A stretch of 64,000 nucleotides of DNA from Lichenostomus cassidix (lineage: Eukaryota > Chordata > Aves > Passeriformes > Meliphagidae), in NCBI GenBank assembly GCA_008360975.2, contig CM039194.1, positions 12,076,426 through 12,140,425 on the forward strand. Direction: 5' to 3'. The notes beneath the pieces were generated by a model. The model had not been told where the DNA came from and searched no databases. It saw only the letters and a program-made list of their open reading frames with translations. Below are positions 38,001 through 50,440 of the stretch, in pieces. Every line of letters begins with the position of its first letter. Position 1 is the first letter of the stretch. A program made the translations under genes and the position numbers.

Positions 38001-38400
38001 CACAGCCCGCTCTCAGCAAATTCTATTTGCATTTCCAGGGGCAATTCCTGTATCCATTGCCCCCTGTTTCTCTTCTCTCTTGCCATGCCCTCCTTGCCCT
38101 CATCCCTGCTCCTGTGGTGCTGGGCAGAGGTGCTGGATGCTAGCCCTGCCCACGAGGGCATCTCGCCTGGCAGCATGACTGGGAAGGAGCTCTCACACAG
38201 CCACCAATCAATCCTTTCCCTTCCTCTGGATTTCTATTTCTAGCCCCTTTTCTTGCAGGGCTGTGCTTCCAGGCACTCCCACAATGCTCGATGGCCCTGC
38301 TGGCCCTGCCAAGCAGGCGAGGGACATCTGGTGCAAATTAGCGGGAAGTCAAATATACTTTATTTCTTCTTTGTCTAAGCGCATCTGAGTCATTAAGTGA

Positions 38401-38451
38401 GATCATGGGTGCCCATATGCAATAAAAATTCCCTGTATGGATCCCATGATC
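38401..38451. repeat. Nested short inverted repeats
   Basis: GATCATGGG (38401-38409) is matched by CCCATGATC (38443-38451), a perfect 9-bp inverted pair. Inside the left arm, ATGGGTGCCCAT (38405-38416) is itself a palindrome with a 2-nt centre. Lies in PDGFRB intron 1 in an AT-richer block. Confidence 0.9.
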
Positions 38452-41400
38452 AATGCTGCTCGCAGCCAGGGAGGGAAGGCTTCTCCTGGCAGGGGGAGGG
38501 GGACACCATCCCCTGGTTTTGAAGGCAAAAAGCTCCCTGAGCAGAGGCTGGTGACCCCTGAAACCCAAACCTTTCTTGTCCAGCAGTGAAACTCCTTGGC
38601 TTGTCCTGTTCTCCTCTGCCACCCTCCCTCTGGCCTCTACAACTGCTTCTTTCCCACCCTTTAATCTAAATAAAACTGAGTGGTTGTTTGTTTTTTTTTT
38701 TCCCTTGGCTGGAATTGTCCGGAGTTGCAACATCTCTCCTCTGGGGTCCCTCGGCTCCCATGACACCGTGTTTACTCACAGGCCAGATTATCATCACAGA
38801 GCCCTTTTTCTTTTTCCCAGCAAAAGGCTAGAATTAGGCAGAGCACACACATGGGGAGCCTGTCATCCCAAGGCCCATAAACGGCTGCTGATAAAACACA
38901 GAGGTAGGAAATCTGAAACCAGACTGAGGAGCAGCGGGGCTGGGGAGTCCCTGTGTCCCACAGACCATCCCTGCCTCGGGATCAATACCTGGGGGCAAAA
39001 CCCTCCTCACCTGGCCACCTGCCACTGCCAAGGGCATCCTGAGGCTTTACCCTTGGAGACCAGGGAATGCTGAGAGCCCTGGGAACCTGTTGGCAATGTG
39101 CTGGATCTGGGGGTGTTTCAGCCTGGGAGAGGGGAGGCTCTGCAAGCACAAGCAGTGTCATTAATGACAGAACCCACTGAGTGGTTTTGTGAGGGCTCCT
39201 TGACTGTGAAGATGTGACTAAAGCCACAGCCTTGGTATGGATGGAGCTCCCTAAGGGACAGGCAAAGCACGAGCAGATGCCACCTCTGGGGATGAGCCGA
39301 GGGACAAGCCCAGGGACACTGTGCCCACAGGAGAGAATGGCTCTCCTGCTGACCTCTGCAGCAGGGAGCAGATCTGACATGACCAAAGTCCCTGTCCAGG
39401 ACCCTAGATTGTGGTGCCCAGCCTCAGTGGCACCTGGAGAAGGTGGCTGTGTGGTCATGAGGGTCGTGCAGTAGATGTCAGTACATGAGTGGCACACCAG
39501 CCTCCTCCAGCCCAGCCTGCCACAGACTTTGACAGCATCTGACAGAAAGCTGAAAATGAGGACTGTGACCCCGAAGCAGGGGAGGGAGACTGCCAGGGAG
39601 GATGACAAGTCCACACTGAGCCCCAGCAGCATGATTCAGCTGCCCTGGGGTCAACCACATGAGGAATGGGGTGTGGAGGCGAGCCCCACGCAGCTCTGTC
39701 TGACCACGTCCATCCTCCCTCTCCAAGCAAGGGGCACCACAATGTCCACAAACAGAATCCAGCAGATCTTCAGCCATGGGCTCTCCACAACATGTCACTG
39801 TGAGGAGCCAGCACAGAGGGACGTGGGACCAGGGCGAGCCCTGCACTCTCACCCCAATCCCCTCCTCTTTCCCCCTCAGTTTTAAGCCCATGGGAGACAG
39901 AGGAAACGAGTGACCCATTTAGTGCAAGTTCAGAATAAAAAGAAACATCTGTTTGGAGAGGTGCCAGCGTTATAAATAATCCCCCAGCCCCGAGTGATGG
40001 TATTCATGTCCCTTTCGGCTGCGCATGCTCCCCTGCTTCCGCTTTCAGAGGAAAGGCCAGACCCCAGGGGCTGCTCCCCGGAGCCTGCAAGCTTGGCCAG
40101 GACTGTGGGAAAACCCTGGGTGAGGACCAGGGTCCACCTGGGCCTGGGGAAGGAGGGAGGGGGTGTTGGGAGGGATGGCTGCCACGTGCCGAGCAATGCC
40201 CAGCTGTCCCTTGATGCATCCCCCGCTTCTCTCCCCAGTCAAATCCTGCCCACCTTGGTCTCCCTGGGGCAGACAGTGTGTGCCAGAGCCATGGTGGTGC
40301 TGAGATTGGCTCATGGTGGTGCTGGGACTGGTCTGGGGTGGTGCTGGAGGCTGGCCAGCATTTTGGAGCACAGCTCTAAGTCTGGCATTGTGCATGTCTG
40401 GGGATGCTCATGCTGGGTGGGGGGAGCAGGGCTCTGTTCAAACTCAGAGCTCACCCCCTGAAGCACAGTGAGTCCCCCAGGGAGGTATAAATATGCCCCT
40501 TGGGAGCATTTCAGCCCTGCCGAGTCCTCTTTTCCAACAGGATGCTCTAAATGATCCAACGCAGCTCAGCTGGGGCTGTCCATGACTGTCCCTTAACTTC
40601 TCCATAACTCCTGACAGCAAAGATATTTTTGGGAGAGCACACCATGCTGTTTCACGAGCACGTCAGCAATGGCAATTGTGAACATGGCTGCAGGGAATCC
40701 AAACTGCTGTCCAGGACCCACACAGCTCCCTGCATCCCACGGGCCTGTCCAACAGGGTAGCAAAGCCTTGGAGCTGGCTGACAGCAGTGACTCAGAATTC
40801 GCTTATCCTTCCACCCCCAAACTGGCATGTTTGGGGGTCCCAGCACCTGGACACGTCAGACTGCATGGGGGTTGCCTGCCTTGAGCAGAGTCTCTCTGCT
40901 TACCTGCTGCTTCTCCCCACCAGAGCAGAGAGTGAGGGAAGCAGGGGATGTGGAACCAAGGTCAGGCACCCTCTTGGCTTCTCATCCCTTGTCCTGGCAT
41001 CTCCAGAGTTTTCCTCACTCTTGTTCCATGGCTGCCAGAAAGCCGTGTCTGCCTTCAAGTGAAGCATCTGCTAAGGCTTGCACAGGGAGGAGAACATTCC
41101 CCAGCACCTCCATCACCTGCTCACGGCCACTGATCCAGGGTGGCTGCTCTGGTGGGGCAGGGCCTGAGCCAAAGGTCCCAGCTGGCTCTAATTAGCCACT
41201 AATAAGCTGCAAAAGGAGGGCAATGGAGGCAGGATGAGAAATAGAACCATCCTAAGTCCCCATAGGATGCAGGGGCTTTGCAAAGCCCAAGGAGCAGGCA
41301 GAGTGTTGTGGTCTTACCAGACCTACATCGCAGCAAAGACGAGCAACCTGATCCTCTTGTGAGCATTTCCCTGAGATCTGCGGAGGAGGAGATAATCTCC

Positions 41401-44400
41401 GTGGATGCATCAACTCCTCTCAGCTGCCTTCGAGGGACCCGAGCTTAATTGCTTTGTTCTGGGGTTTTAGGCTCTCGTGGCTGGGATTAGGCACTCACCA
41501 TCTCTGTGGTCAGGGCACCGTTTGCCTATTTGCAGGACCTGGAGAGGAGCCTGGCACCATGGCCAGAGTGGGAAAGGATTTCTGACAGGGAGCAAAATGC
41601 AACTTCAGGTCCAGCTCTTGGTGCCATGGGCTGATTCTGCCCCTTCATGCTTAGACTCATGTATGGGGCAGGAAGACTGGGATGGTGGCACTCGGCACCA
41701 GGACTGCAGAGATGGATAACCTCCTCCTGCATGCTCTGGCCAGGCAGCATAAGCCATGATTGCCAACCTGCATGCAGGGTCCTTTATAATTTCTCCTCTC
41801 AGTCACAAAGCAGAAATCAGTTCCCCTCTGCACCCATGCTCTGCAAACAGCCCCTACCCCCAAAACCTGACAGAACCTCAAGAAGAGAAGCAAAGGCAGG
41901 ACTTGGCACCAGCAGCTGCCAGCACCCACTGCCCTCCCTCTGAGTACAGCTTTAAAATGGGCACTGAGTCCTGCTCCTGAATCAGACCATATTCTCCCAA
42001 ACAGCTCCCAGGCTGGAGAAGGAAACTTGGCAGCTGCCTGCGGGGAGAGAGGAGGGGACCCCTCTTGTGGTGCACTCAGCCCCAAGGAAAGCAGCGTTTC
42101 TGTTCTGTCACCATTGCTTGGCAAAGCCTGAAACCAAGGTGACTTCCAGTTTGGGAGTGGAGAATGAGATTGCAGAGCGCAGGGCTTGAAATGGTGAATT
42201 TTCTGCTGGCACCGGTTCAGACAAACCCACAAGCAAACATATTTTTTTGTATAAATAAGACAGTGTGTCTCGCCAGTTAAAGCAATTCAAACATGAATGT
42301 AGCAATTTAATTGGTGCCAATTGCTGGGTCTTGGTAGCATTAAGATTTCAGTCACAGACTCTTTCTCATGGTAGTTGGGCCGGAAGAAGGAAGGCAGAGG
42401 GCCTGGCAGGATGGGGCTGAGGGGAAAGATTGCCCATCTCCTGCTGCTTCAGGAGCGTCACCCCTTTGAGCAGCCCTGTGCTGCCCATGGGGAGCTGCCA
42501 GCAAGTCCCCTGCCACAGCAGGGAGAAGGTGCCCCATCTGTTTCCTGGCTGGCAGCTCAGGGTCTGACAATCAGTGCAGTGCCCTGATACATCCCTGCAC
42601 TCTGCAACCCTTCCCTGCTCCAGCTCCGGCACCCCACAGCCTCCTGCCAGCTCCATCACACACTGGCTCTTACTGAGCCCCAGGAAGAGGGTGGGATGGG
42701 TGGTAGTGAATTCCTGGATGGATGAGCAGGTGGCCCTGCAGACATGGCCTGGAGAGAATGAGTCCAGCCATGGGAGCAGGACAGACACGATGCACTGCAC
42801 CACCCTGGCTTTTCTGGCTTTTCTGTGGAAGTTTTGTGAGCTCCCTGATCCCTGCACAGGCTCTGCACACCGCACTCCTCTGGTTCTGCAGACGGGTGGT
42901 TGGTTCTGCAGGTGTGTACCACAGCCTGGTGTGCACCCAGTGATGCTGGAAAAGCAGGGTGTGAGGGACAGTATATCACTGTACAGCTCCTGTTACCAGA
43001 CCAGGGGATAATGGACCCATGGGACCCCTTTGTTCAGCACATGACTCATCCCAGCACCCCTCTGAGCATCCCCAACACATGTCCCTGGGTGTGCTCTGTG
43101 CTCCCCACAGTGCTGGGAACGTGCTGCCCTTCCATGAGGAGATGTCTCAGTGGCAGCAGAACAGGACAGAGGTGCACTTAGCTTGGGAACCCTAATTAGG
43201 CAATGGGGGAGAGAAGGAGGGGAAACAACCACCCCTAAAACAAGCCTCGTTATGTCCAATTTGCCTGGCGGAGCGGAAGGAGCCTCCTGGAGCTGCTCCA
43301 GCCCCTCAGGAAACAATACCCAGTCTATAGCCTCCCCTTGCAGCTCCTCTCCAGGGGATTTCTTTCCCTTGGTTAAAGTACAAACAAACAAACTCCAAGT
43401 GTTCAGCTCCAATCCTCCCTTGCAGGGGTAGGATACATCCAGCCAGCCCTGCGCCCACATGGTCCCCAGCTCCTTCCAGCTCTGGGTCAAAGGCAGCCCC
43501 AGCTGCCAGCACTGTGTTCCCACAGGATTCAGCCACTGCAGGGCTCTTCTGCTCCCTGCCCTTTGCTGCTCCATCCCAGGAAAATGCTTTGCTGGAGCCT
43601 GACACTATGGACAGCACTGCAATCCCATCCCACTACCAATCAGACACCGAGGCCAAAGGAGCCTTGAGGACCAGACACATAATTCCTTGCCCAGACCCTC
43701 TGGCAGCAGCTGGTCATCTGGCCAATGCCACAGCCAGCCAACGTGGTCTCTTCTTGCATGGCATCACTCACGCAGCTAGAGAGCCTTTCTTATCCTCAGC
43801 TTTCCTCTGGTGCTCACTGAGACAATCCTGTCTTTCCTAGTCCTGGAGACAGGCTCAGTGCTCTCCTCTCCCTGACAGTGTTCTGAATGCCTCAGAAATT
43901 CTTTCAGATATCTATCAAAAATGAGGCTGACAGAGACCAGGGGTCATTATCCTGTTGCTCTGTCCATATCTTCCCAGGCAGAGCTTTGCCTGACATGTGC
44001 TTTGAGACTTGTGGGGCTGAAGGAACTCAGCCTCCTCCAATACCCTACATATATTTCCCCTAAAAGCTCTTTTCTCTCTCTGGTGACCTTTCCTGTACAT
44101 GAAGAGTGTGTCACCTTCCCACAACACCCAGTGACCAACAAGCCCCATCAGCCCCTCTCCCAGTCCTCTGCAGCTTCTTCTGGGCTTCTCATCATCCTCA
44201 CTGCTCTCCCTGAGCCTTTCCACTCCATGTCCATCCCTGCTGAAGCACTCATTGTCACTTGCTGGGGAGGACCCATTCTTTCCACCCTGCCTGTCTGAGC
44301 TGCCTCCAGCCATGCACCTTTCAGCACATCCCTTGGGAAGAGCTGTGGTTTTCCTGGCATCGTGCTGCAATCTGGTTTGTGTCCACTATTGCCACCCTGG

Positions 44401-46305
44401 TTGGTGCTGGACTCTGCCCAGGACTCTTGGGATCCTCCTGCTCTCCTGTGCTGGCTGGCTGCTCACCCAGCTTGGTGCCAGCCCAGGAATTAGGATGTGT
44501 GCTCATCCACCTCCCAGGTGGTTAATGTAGGGATTGCAGAGGACCATGCCCAGGCCAGAGCCCTGCAGGACCCCAGAAGATGTGCCCAGGACTGTGAACA
44601 GAAAGCCATGGCTATTCTCCCTGACTGCAGTACTGCAGGTGGCTGTGCTTGTGTTCACCCTCTGCTTTCCAGTCAGACCACGGGCACCCCACTCTCCCAG
44701 TCCTGTGTAGAGATGTGGGAGGTGATCCAGGGGCAGGAAATTGAATGCCTGCTGTCCCCTCACCTGCTCCTTCAGCGAGTACCCCCATGCTCTTGAGCTG
44801 GAGAAAGGGACAGCTGGCTTTAGGCAGAGAGAAAAGCCCTTTGCATGCTGCAAGTGGGTCGCTGTGATTTGATGCTTGTCCAAAACACTGATCCCTCCTG
44901 ATGCACCGACTGATTTAGGAATGTTTCCTGGGCTCAGGGACACTGCCCAGGGTTGGTGACTGCCACAACAGCCAGAGCACACACAAGCTTGGGTGACATC
45001 CCTGTCAAGGAGTGACTCCAAGCCTCATGTCAGACCCTGGCCAGGGCTGCCATCCAGGGTGGCTGCCTGGCAGCTCCCTCTCCAAGGCAGCCTGGCCTGT
45101 GCCCTCAGCCAGGCAGAGCCATGTCCTTGACATTGGCTCATGATGACCACATGAAACTCGCTCCTTTCCCAAGAGCATGGGAAGCACAGGCCCTCTGTCC
45201 TGCAGGGTGTTGAGGGGCAAATGGCCTTCCCACCCACCCCTCAATGGTCCCTGGGAGGCACTGGGTCTCAGCATTGCTGTTCCTTGCCATCAGTGGGAGA
45301 CCCCCTGAAAAGATTTGGGAATGCCAAGCCCCTGCCAACATAGGGTTTGAGCACCAGACCATTCAAGCTCTTTCCCCAATGCTTTAGTTGCTCTGGGGCA
45401 AGGACAGTGGAGCACAACATCTTTTTCCAGCACAAATCCTTCTTTGAATGATTCCCAGCTGGCAGGTGAGTGCAGGAGCTGGATGCTCTGAGCCCACAGT
45501 GGCACCACTGTGAGCACCAATGCCCAGCAGGTCATGCAAACCCCTGGGCTGTTGGAGCTTTACTCCAGACCAGTTCCTCAGGTCCTACACTTTCAGGACA
45601 CAAGAGTAGTCCACCATCCATGCCTAGTAGGGTTTTACCAAGCTCTGCCCTCTCCAGTACCCAAGCACAGACCTGAGCAGGGCTTGCAGATGTCCCTCTC
45701 AGCCCTGGCCTTGCCCACAGGCACAGGAGTCCTGCCATGGGCACAGACAGAGGTGACATGGTCCTTGGAGCACCCTGCATTCAGGGATAGCCAGTTGTGC
45801 TCAGAGAAGCTGGCACTGGGGTGACACTGCTCTGCAGTGGGGCACTCTCACACCTCTAAAAGATGTCTCTTCCCCACGCACACTCCAGCCCTCCCACAGC
45901 CACCATCCTGGAGAGCCAGGGCAAGCCCCTGATCCAGGGATCACCTGGGTCCCACTCCCACTGCAGAGTGGTCCCCCCTTCCTGCCCTACAGCTGCAGCA
46001 TCCCCTTGACTCTCCTCAGCTGTCCCAGTCTAGGATCTGGTGAGAGCTGATGGCATGTCTTTTCCCATGGGATGCCACAGAATTCAACTGCTTTCCACCC
46101 AACAGCATCTCCCCAGGGCTCGGTGGGACATTTTGGGCTGCAAACCCCTTGGAGAGGAGCAAAGCTCCTTCCGGAGCAACCGGGCTGGCTCAGGGAGAGG
46201 GTCCTCGGGGACCGTACCAGCTCCAGCACGATGTGTCCCACCCAGAGAGCCAGAGCTGAGTGGGGATGGGCGATGGTCACCCAGGTGGGTGACACGAGAG
46301 CTTAC

Positions 46306-46705
46306 CTTGGGCAGGGTCCCACCGGCTGAGCTCCTGCGCCGCAGTCCCACCGGCGAAGGCTGCCCCGAAATTCCTTCCTCTCCTCCTCCGCACTCTCTAT
46401 CTGCTGCCTGCTGAGGCTCTCCCTGCCCTCCCAGCCTTCCCCAGCTGGCAAGGCTTTTCCACTTAAAGGCGAAAGAGAGGGAAAGAAAGAAATGAAGTGG
46501 AGGGGAGGAGGGGAAAAAAAATAAAATCAAATCAAAAGGAGAGGCAAGGCTGTGCCAGGGCTGGGCTGCAGCCAAGCCCCTGCTCTGCTCCTCTAGTGCA
46601 TCTCAGCAGCGCCCTGTACAGCCCCCAGCCCAGCTGGGAGGGGGTCCTGCCGCCCCGGACCCGAGTGTGGAGCAAATCCCGGGGCCGAGGGATGTGCACG
46701 CGTGT
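46306..46705 (-). other. PDGFRB: Inferred non-coding exon 1 of PDGFRB (5' UTR)
   Basis: The exon 2 acceptor proves an upstream exon. On the minus strand a consensus donor CCCAAG/GTAAGC is at 46306/46305, downstream of a CCAAT-containing, CpG-richer region. Placing the start about 60 bp below the CCAAT box gives an exon of about 400 nt, close to the mammalian exon 1. The start is approximate, and the link to exon 2 is inferred, not seen. Confidence 0.65.
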
Positions 46706-46870
46706 GAGTGTGCGTGTATAAATAAAAGAGACCTCGGGAGGAGGAGAAGGGGGGAGGCTGTTTCGCCAATGAGGAGCGGAGCTCCTCCGACTTCCTCCCT
46801 CCACCCTCTGTGGGGACCCTTTGCAGAGCAGAACTTGCGATTAACGCCCGGCAGACGAGTGTGAGGGGTG
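46706..46870 (-). promoter_or_regulatory. PDGFRB: Inferred PDGFRB promoter with inverted CCAAT (NF-Y) box
   Basis: CCAAT on the plus strand at 46766-46770 (ATTGG on the sense strand for PDGFRB), flanked by GGAAG ETS-like cores and GC-rich sequence. The mammalian PDGFRB promoter depends on an NF-Y CCAAT box about 60 bp above the start. A TATAAATA sequence at 46717-46724 is in the plus orientation, so it would not serve PDGFRB directly. Confidence 0.6.
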
Positions 46871-47062
46871 AAAAACAAGTTTTAAAAGGAGGAGAAGCCA
46901 AAGTGGCTGCAAGGAGAGGGGAGTTCTGCTGTGGGCTGCGATGGGGCGAGCAGTGAGAGCCTGGCTAGCGGGGAACAAAAGGAGCCCGGACCAGCCTGAC
47001 TATCGCCTCCTTAAACCGGAGGGAAGGAGCTGCTCTCTCCCTGTGTCTGCTTTCAATTCTGG

Positions 47063-47158
47063 CCTTTTTCCCTGTTTTCTTTTTATTTTATTTTCTTTTT
47101 CTTTTTTTTCCCCCTCAATCCCCCCCTCCCGTTTTCTTTTTTTTCCCCCCTTTCTCAG
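47063..47158 (+). repeat. Polypyrimidine tract ending in an AG (splice-acceptor-like)
   Basis: About 95 bp of almost only T and C on the plus strand (G at three positions, A at a few), closing CCCCTTTCTCAG. It lies about 360-450 bp upstream of the inferred PDGFRB start. It could be a simple low-complexity tract, and on the plus strand it also has the form of a strong 3' splice site. Confidence 0.85.
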
Positions 47159-47749
47159 GATATGAGGGGATGTTTAGAAAATCCACTGCCCATGCCAGCA
47201 GCTGACTCATGTTTTTATTAAAGAAGGCCTGTACTGAACTGACTCCATGTATTCCCCCCAGATGCCTCCCTGTGCCGTGCTGTGCTGGCACTGTGGCTCC
47301 TGGCCCCGACCCCCGACTGGCCACTGCCCCTCGGGGACCACCAACACACACTTGCAACTCATCTTTTTTGGATGGGGGGATAAAAGGTCTTCTGTGACTG
47401 GGATGCTGCAGCTGAGGGTGGGTTTAGCTGGGGATTCTGGGCTGTTGGTGCTGCTGAGGACACAGAGCTGGGAGAGCTGGCAGGAGGGATCACCTTGGCC
47501 ATGCCATCATCTCAGATGTCCTGCACCCTTCCTGCCCTAACGGGGGTGGAAACCAGGTGATGAACCACCTTCAAACAGTCCCAACATCTTGATGAGTTCA
47601 AATCAAGTGTCTGAGAAACTCTCAGTAGGCAAAACATTGTTGTCTGTCTAGAAGGGGATTTTTTTCAATTTGTTTTAGCATCATAACAAGGGGCAGGTCA
47701 TCTTTGGATCAAAACTGCCTTTTGACCAGTCAGTTCTTTCCACCATTTT

Positions 47750-47945
47750 CGTCTTGGGGATGCTTACGAGTGGTCAAGCATTGGAACAAGCTGTGAAGGG
47801 AAATGAAATGGTGAAATCACCATCCCTGGAAGTATTAAAAAATGTCTAGATGAGGCATTTGGGGACATGGTTTGGTGGTGAAGATGGCAGTGGTGGGTTG
47901 GACTTGATGATCTTAGAGGTTGTTTTTAACCTAAACCAATCACTT
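47750..47945 (+). mobile_element. CR1 LINE 3'-end fragment, diverged
   Basis: GTGGTCAAGCATTGGAACAA, then ACCATCCCTGGAAGTATTAA, TTTGGGGACATGGTTTGGTG and GGACTTGATGATCTTAGAGG run in the order of a CR1 3' end. The terminal octamers are lost or decayed. More diverged than the copy at 4.8 kb. Plus strand. Confidence 0.85.
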
Positions 47946-50407
47946 CTCTCTGATCCAAACAATAAAAAGTGCAAAATTGCTATCCTGAGAAGATACCTGT
48001 CCAACTTTCCTTAATTTTCCTTTCTAAGAATTAAAAAGCCCTCCCCATAAAGACAACACTGCTGAAATCTGTGTCCCTGCCTTGTTTGCAAGGCAGACTC
48101 ATCCCCTCCTGCCACACTAGTGAATACCTGCACAATGGCCACAGGGAATGATTCCCTTGCTGGACCAGCCCAAGAGATTTACAGCTTATCACCCGTTATC
48201 TCCATGTCTTCTTGGAAAACCAAAGGGGAAGGTGTTTATTCTGTGCAGCTGTGGAGGGTGAGGAGAGCCAGGCTGCAGCACCCAGGTTATGTGACAAGCA
48301 GGGTCACTCATGGCATGGGGCTGGTGTGACAGCCCTGTGCCTGGCAGCGCCTGGCACCTGGACAGGGGCAGGAGGGACACAGCCCTGGCTCGGATGGAGT
48401 CCCCCAGCTCCAGACATGGTGGTGGCTGTGTGTCAGAGGCCCTGCCAGCGCCCCTGGGCCGAGACAGGCTGTTTTGCAGAAACAGAGCCAGTGAGCGTGA
48501 GCACAGCTCGTGTGGGGGGCAGGCGGCAGAGGGGACGTGCTGAGCACATGGATCTTCCCAACCCTTTTCCCAAGGGATAAAGACATGTCTGATGACTCTG
48601 TGTGTGGGGACATATGGGCTGCTTTGAATTGCACAACAGAGCTATTTCCTGGTAATGTCCCCTCTCCAAGGACACGACTGCTCCAGACAGAGTGGGAGAG
48701 GGAGAAACCCACTGGTGCAATACTGCTGGGCCTCTTGCACTGGGGATGGGCTACCTGGGGTGAGCAGGGGGTGGAAAAGCCGACACAGACCATGCTTGAG
48801 GGCAGAGCATCCTAAGCCTGAAGTGGGACATGTGTTCTCCTCTGTCCCTTGCAAACAGATGGCACCAATACCCACTGCAGGCTAGGACCAGGAGAAACCT
48901 GGCAAAAAAAACCTCCCAGTCTGCAAAGGCCAGGATTCATTGTTTGGGGATATGGAGAGATCCCTGGGGACCCCAAAGCATCCCGGCAAGCACACGTCAG
49001 CCCACTCTGTCCATCCTCAGGGAGCATCCGCAGCCGCACATTTGTTTAGGAACAGCACGTTGGGGTTACAGCAGCTCCTGGGAAAGGCCAGCTCAGAGGA
49101 AGCACCAAAGCCAGAGGAACTCGCCTGTGCAAGTGTGTGGGTGGAGGGCAGCAGCTCTGCTGCTTCGGCCTCATCAGCCCTTCGTTGCTCACCTCTATTT
49201 TTGGCGCCTGCATTCCCCTTCGTGGTGCTGCAGGACCCAGGGGTCCCCCTGGGGCAGGGACAGCTGCAGTGTGGGATGCCAGAGCTCTCTCAGCTGAGAT
49301 TTCCAGTGTCAATAAGCATTGTTGAGTGCTAATGGGGGCTTGGGGTCATGTAGTACATGGTGGGGGAATCAGCCGCTGAGACAGGACATTCCAGGGTGTT
49401 GTTTTGCTCTGGCATCACCTGGATCAAAGCAGCTCTCTGAACTCCTGCCCCATCCCATGCAGAACTGGGACCACAGAGAAAAACCCATTTCCTGTGCCAG
49501 ACTAAAAGGAGAGAGATCAGAGCCAGGTGACCCAAGACAATGGTGGAAACAGCAATGCTGGAGTCAGCAATAGCTACCATGTGCCAGCAGGTGACAGGCA
49601 GGTACAAAAGAAGCAGCAGATGTTGGCCTTCCCCACTTCTCCAAAGGTTTGATGAGGGCCAGATTTGCTCCAGATTCAGTTTTTCAGAGCCTCTATCAAC
49701 TCCAAGTCAGCCGAGGAATTTCAGCATCGCTCTGAAGTGGTGTCAAGCCACAGACCACAGGAGAGGAGTGGTGGGTGCCAGGGAGCACAGAACCACATCT
49801 GGGCAGCCCATCTGGTGTGGCAGCTGCCTGCACTTGCTCCTGCCTGGATCCAGCTCTTGGGCCCTGCAGGGAGCTGCACTGAGGCTTCATCCCGCATCTC
49901 TAAAGCTCTGCCCTGGTGTCCAGAAGAGCCTGTGTCCCATGTGAGGTCCTGCTTTGCCACGGTGGGTGACACCAGTGCTCAGGGAGAGAGGAGAGGCAGA
50001 AAGTGCTGAGTTTCTTCCAAAGTGACCTTGTGCCCAAGCATAACATGATGGGGAGCATGCTGGAGAGTGCCCTGCAGCACTGGGAACGCTGGCCATGGAC
50101 ACCACAGGGTGACAGTGGCGTCGGGAGGTAGCACTGAGCCATACACACATATGGTGCTGTGTCCTTATGGATGCTGGCCCGTTCCCTCCATCCCCTGGGA
50201 TGGGGCACTTGGGGGAGGCAGCAGCCAGAGCAGGAGATGTTATCCTGCTGCATTTCCCCACCTCGGGGCCTTTCCGACCCCATCCCACGCACTCTTCCTA
50301 ACCCCCGCCACGATCCTGGGTATTAAATGTGCTCGGCAGAGCCCCAGGAGGCAGCGACAGGCTCCTGGGTGAATACTAATAACGATGCCGTCCGCTCGCC
50401 CCAGACT

Positions 50408-50440
50408 TTCCCACACATCTGCAGCCACTTAATGTGGGAA
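50408..50440. promoter_or_regulatory. Everted pair of RBPJ (CSL)-like sites
   Basis: TTCCCACA at 50408-50415 (TGTGGGAA on the minus strand) and TGTGGGAA at 50433-50440 on the plus strand, separated by 17 bp. The spacer starts with an E-box CATCTG (50416-50421). Each is a full match to the YGTGGGAA Notch effector site. The orientation is outward, opposite to the classic paired Su(H) arrangement. It lies about 3.7 kb above the inferred PDGFRB start and 2.9 kb above CDX1. Confidence 0.45.

Larger units (their letters stand above)
33521..46305 (-). other. PDGFRB: PDGFRB intron 1 (12.8 kb)
   Basis: Spans from the inferred exon 1 donor to the exon 2 acceptor, similar in proportion to the long first intron of mammalian PDGFRB. 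No exon was recognised. Notable stretches are AT-richer islands that look like possible conserved elements (38335-38460, 39900-40030, 42230-42330) and a perfect 18-bp tandem duplication at 35030-35065. All long open frames here lack protein features. Confidence 0.6.

Noticed and set aside
46717..46724. TATAAATA as the PDGFRB TATA box
   Set aside because: It is in the plus orientation, opposite to PDGFRB transcription; the mammalian PDGFRB promoter is TATA-less and CCAAT-driven.
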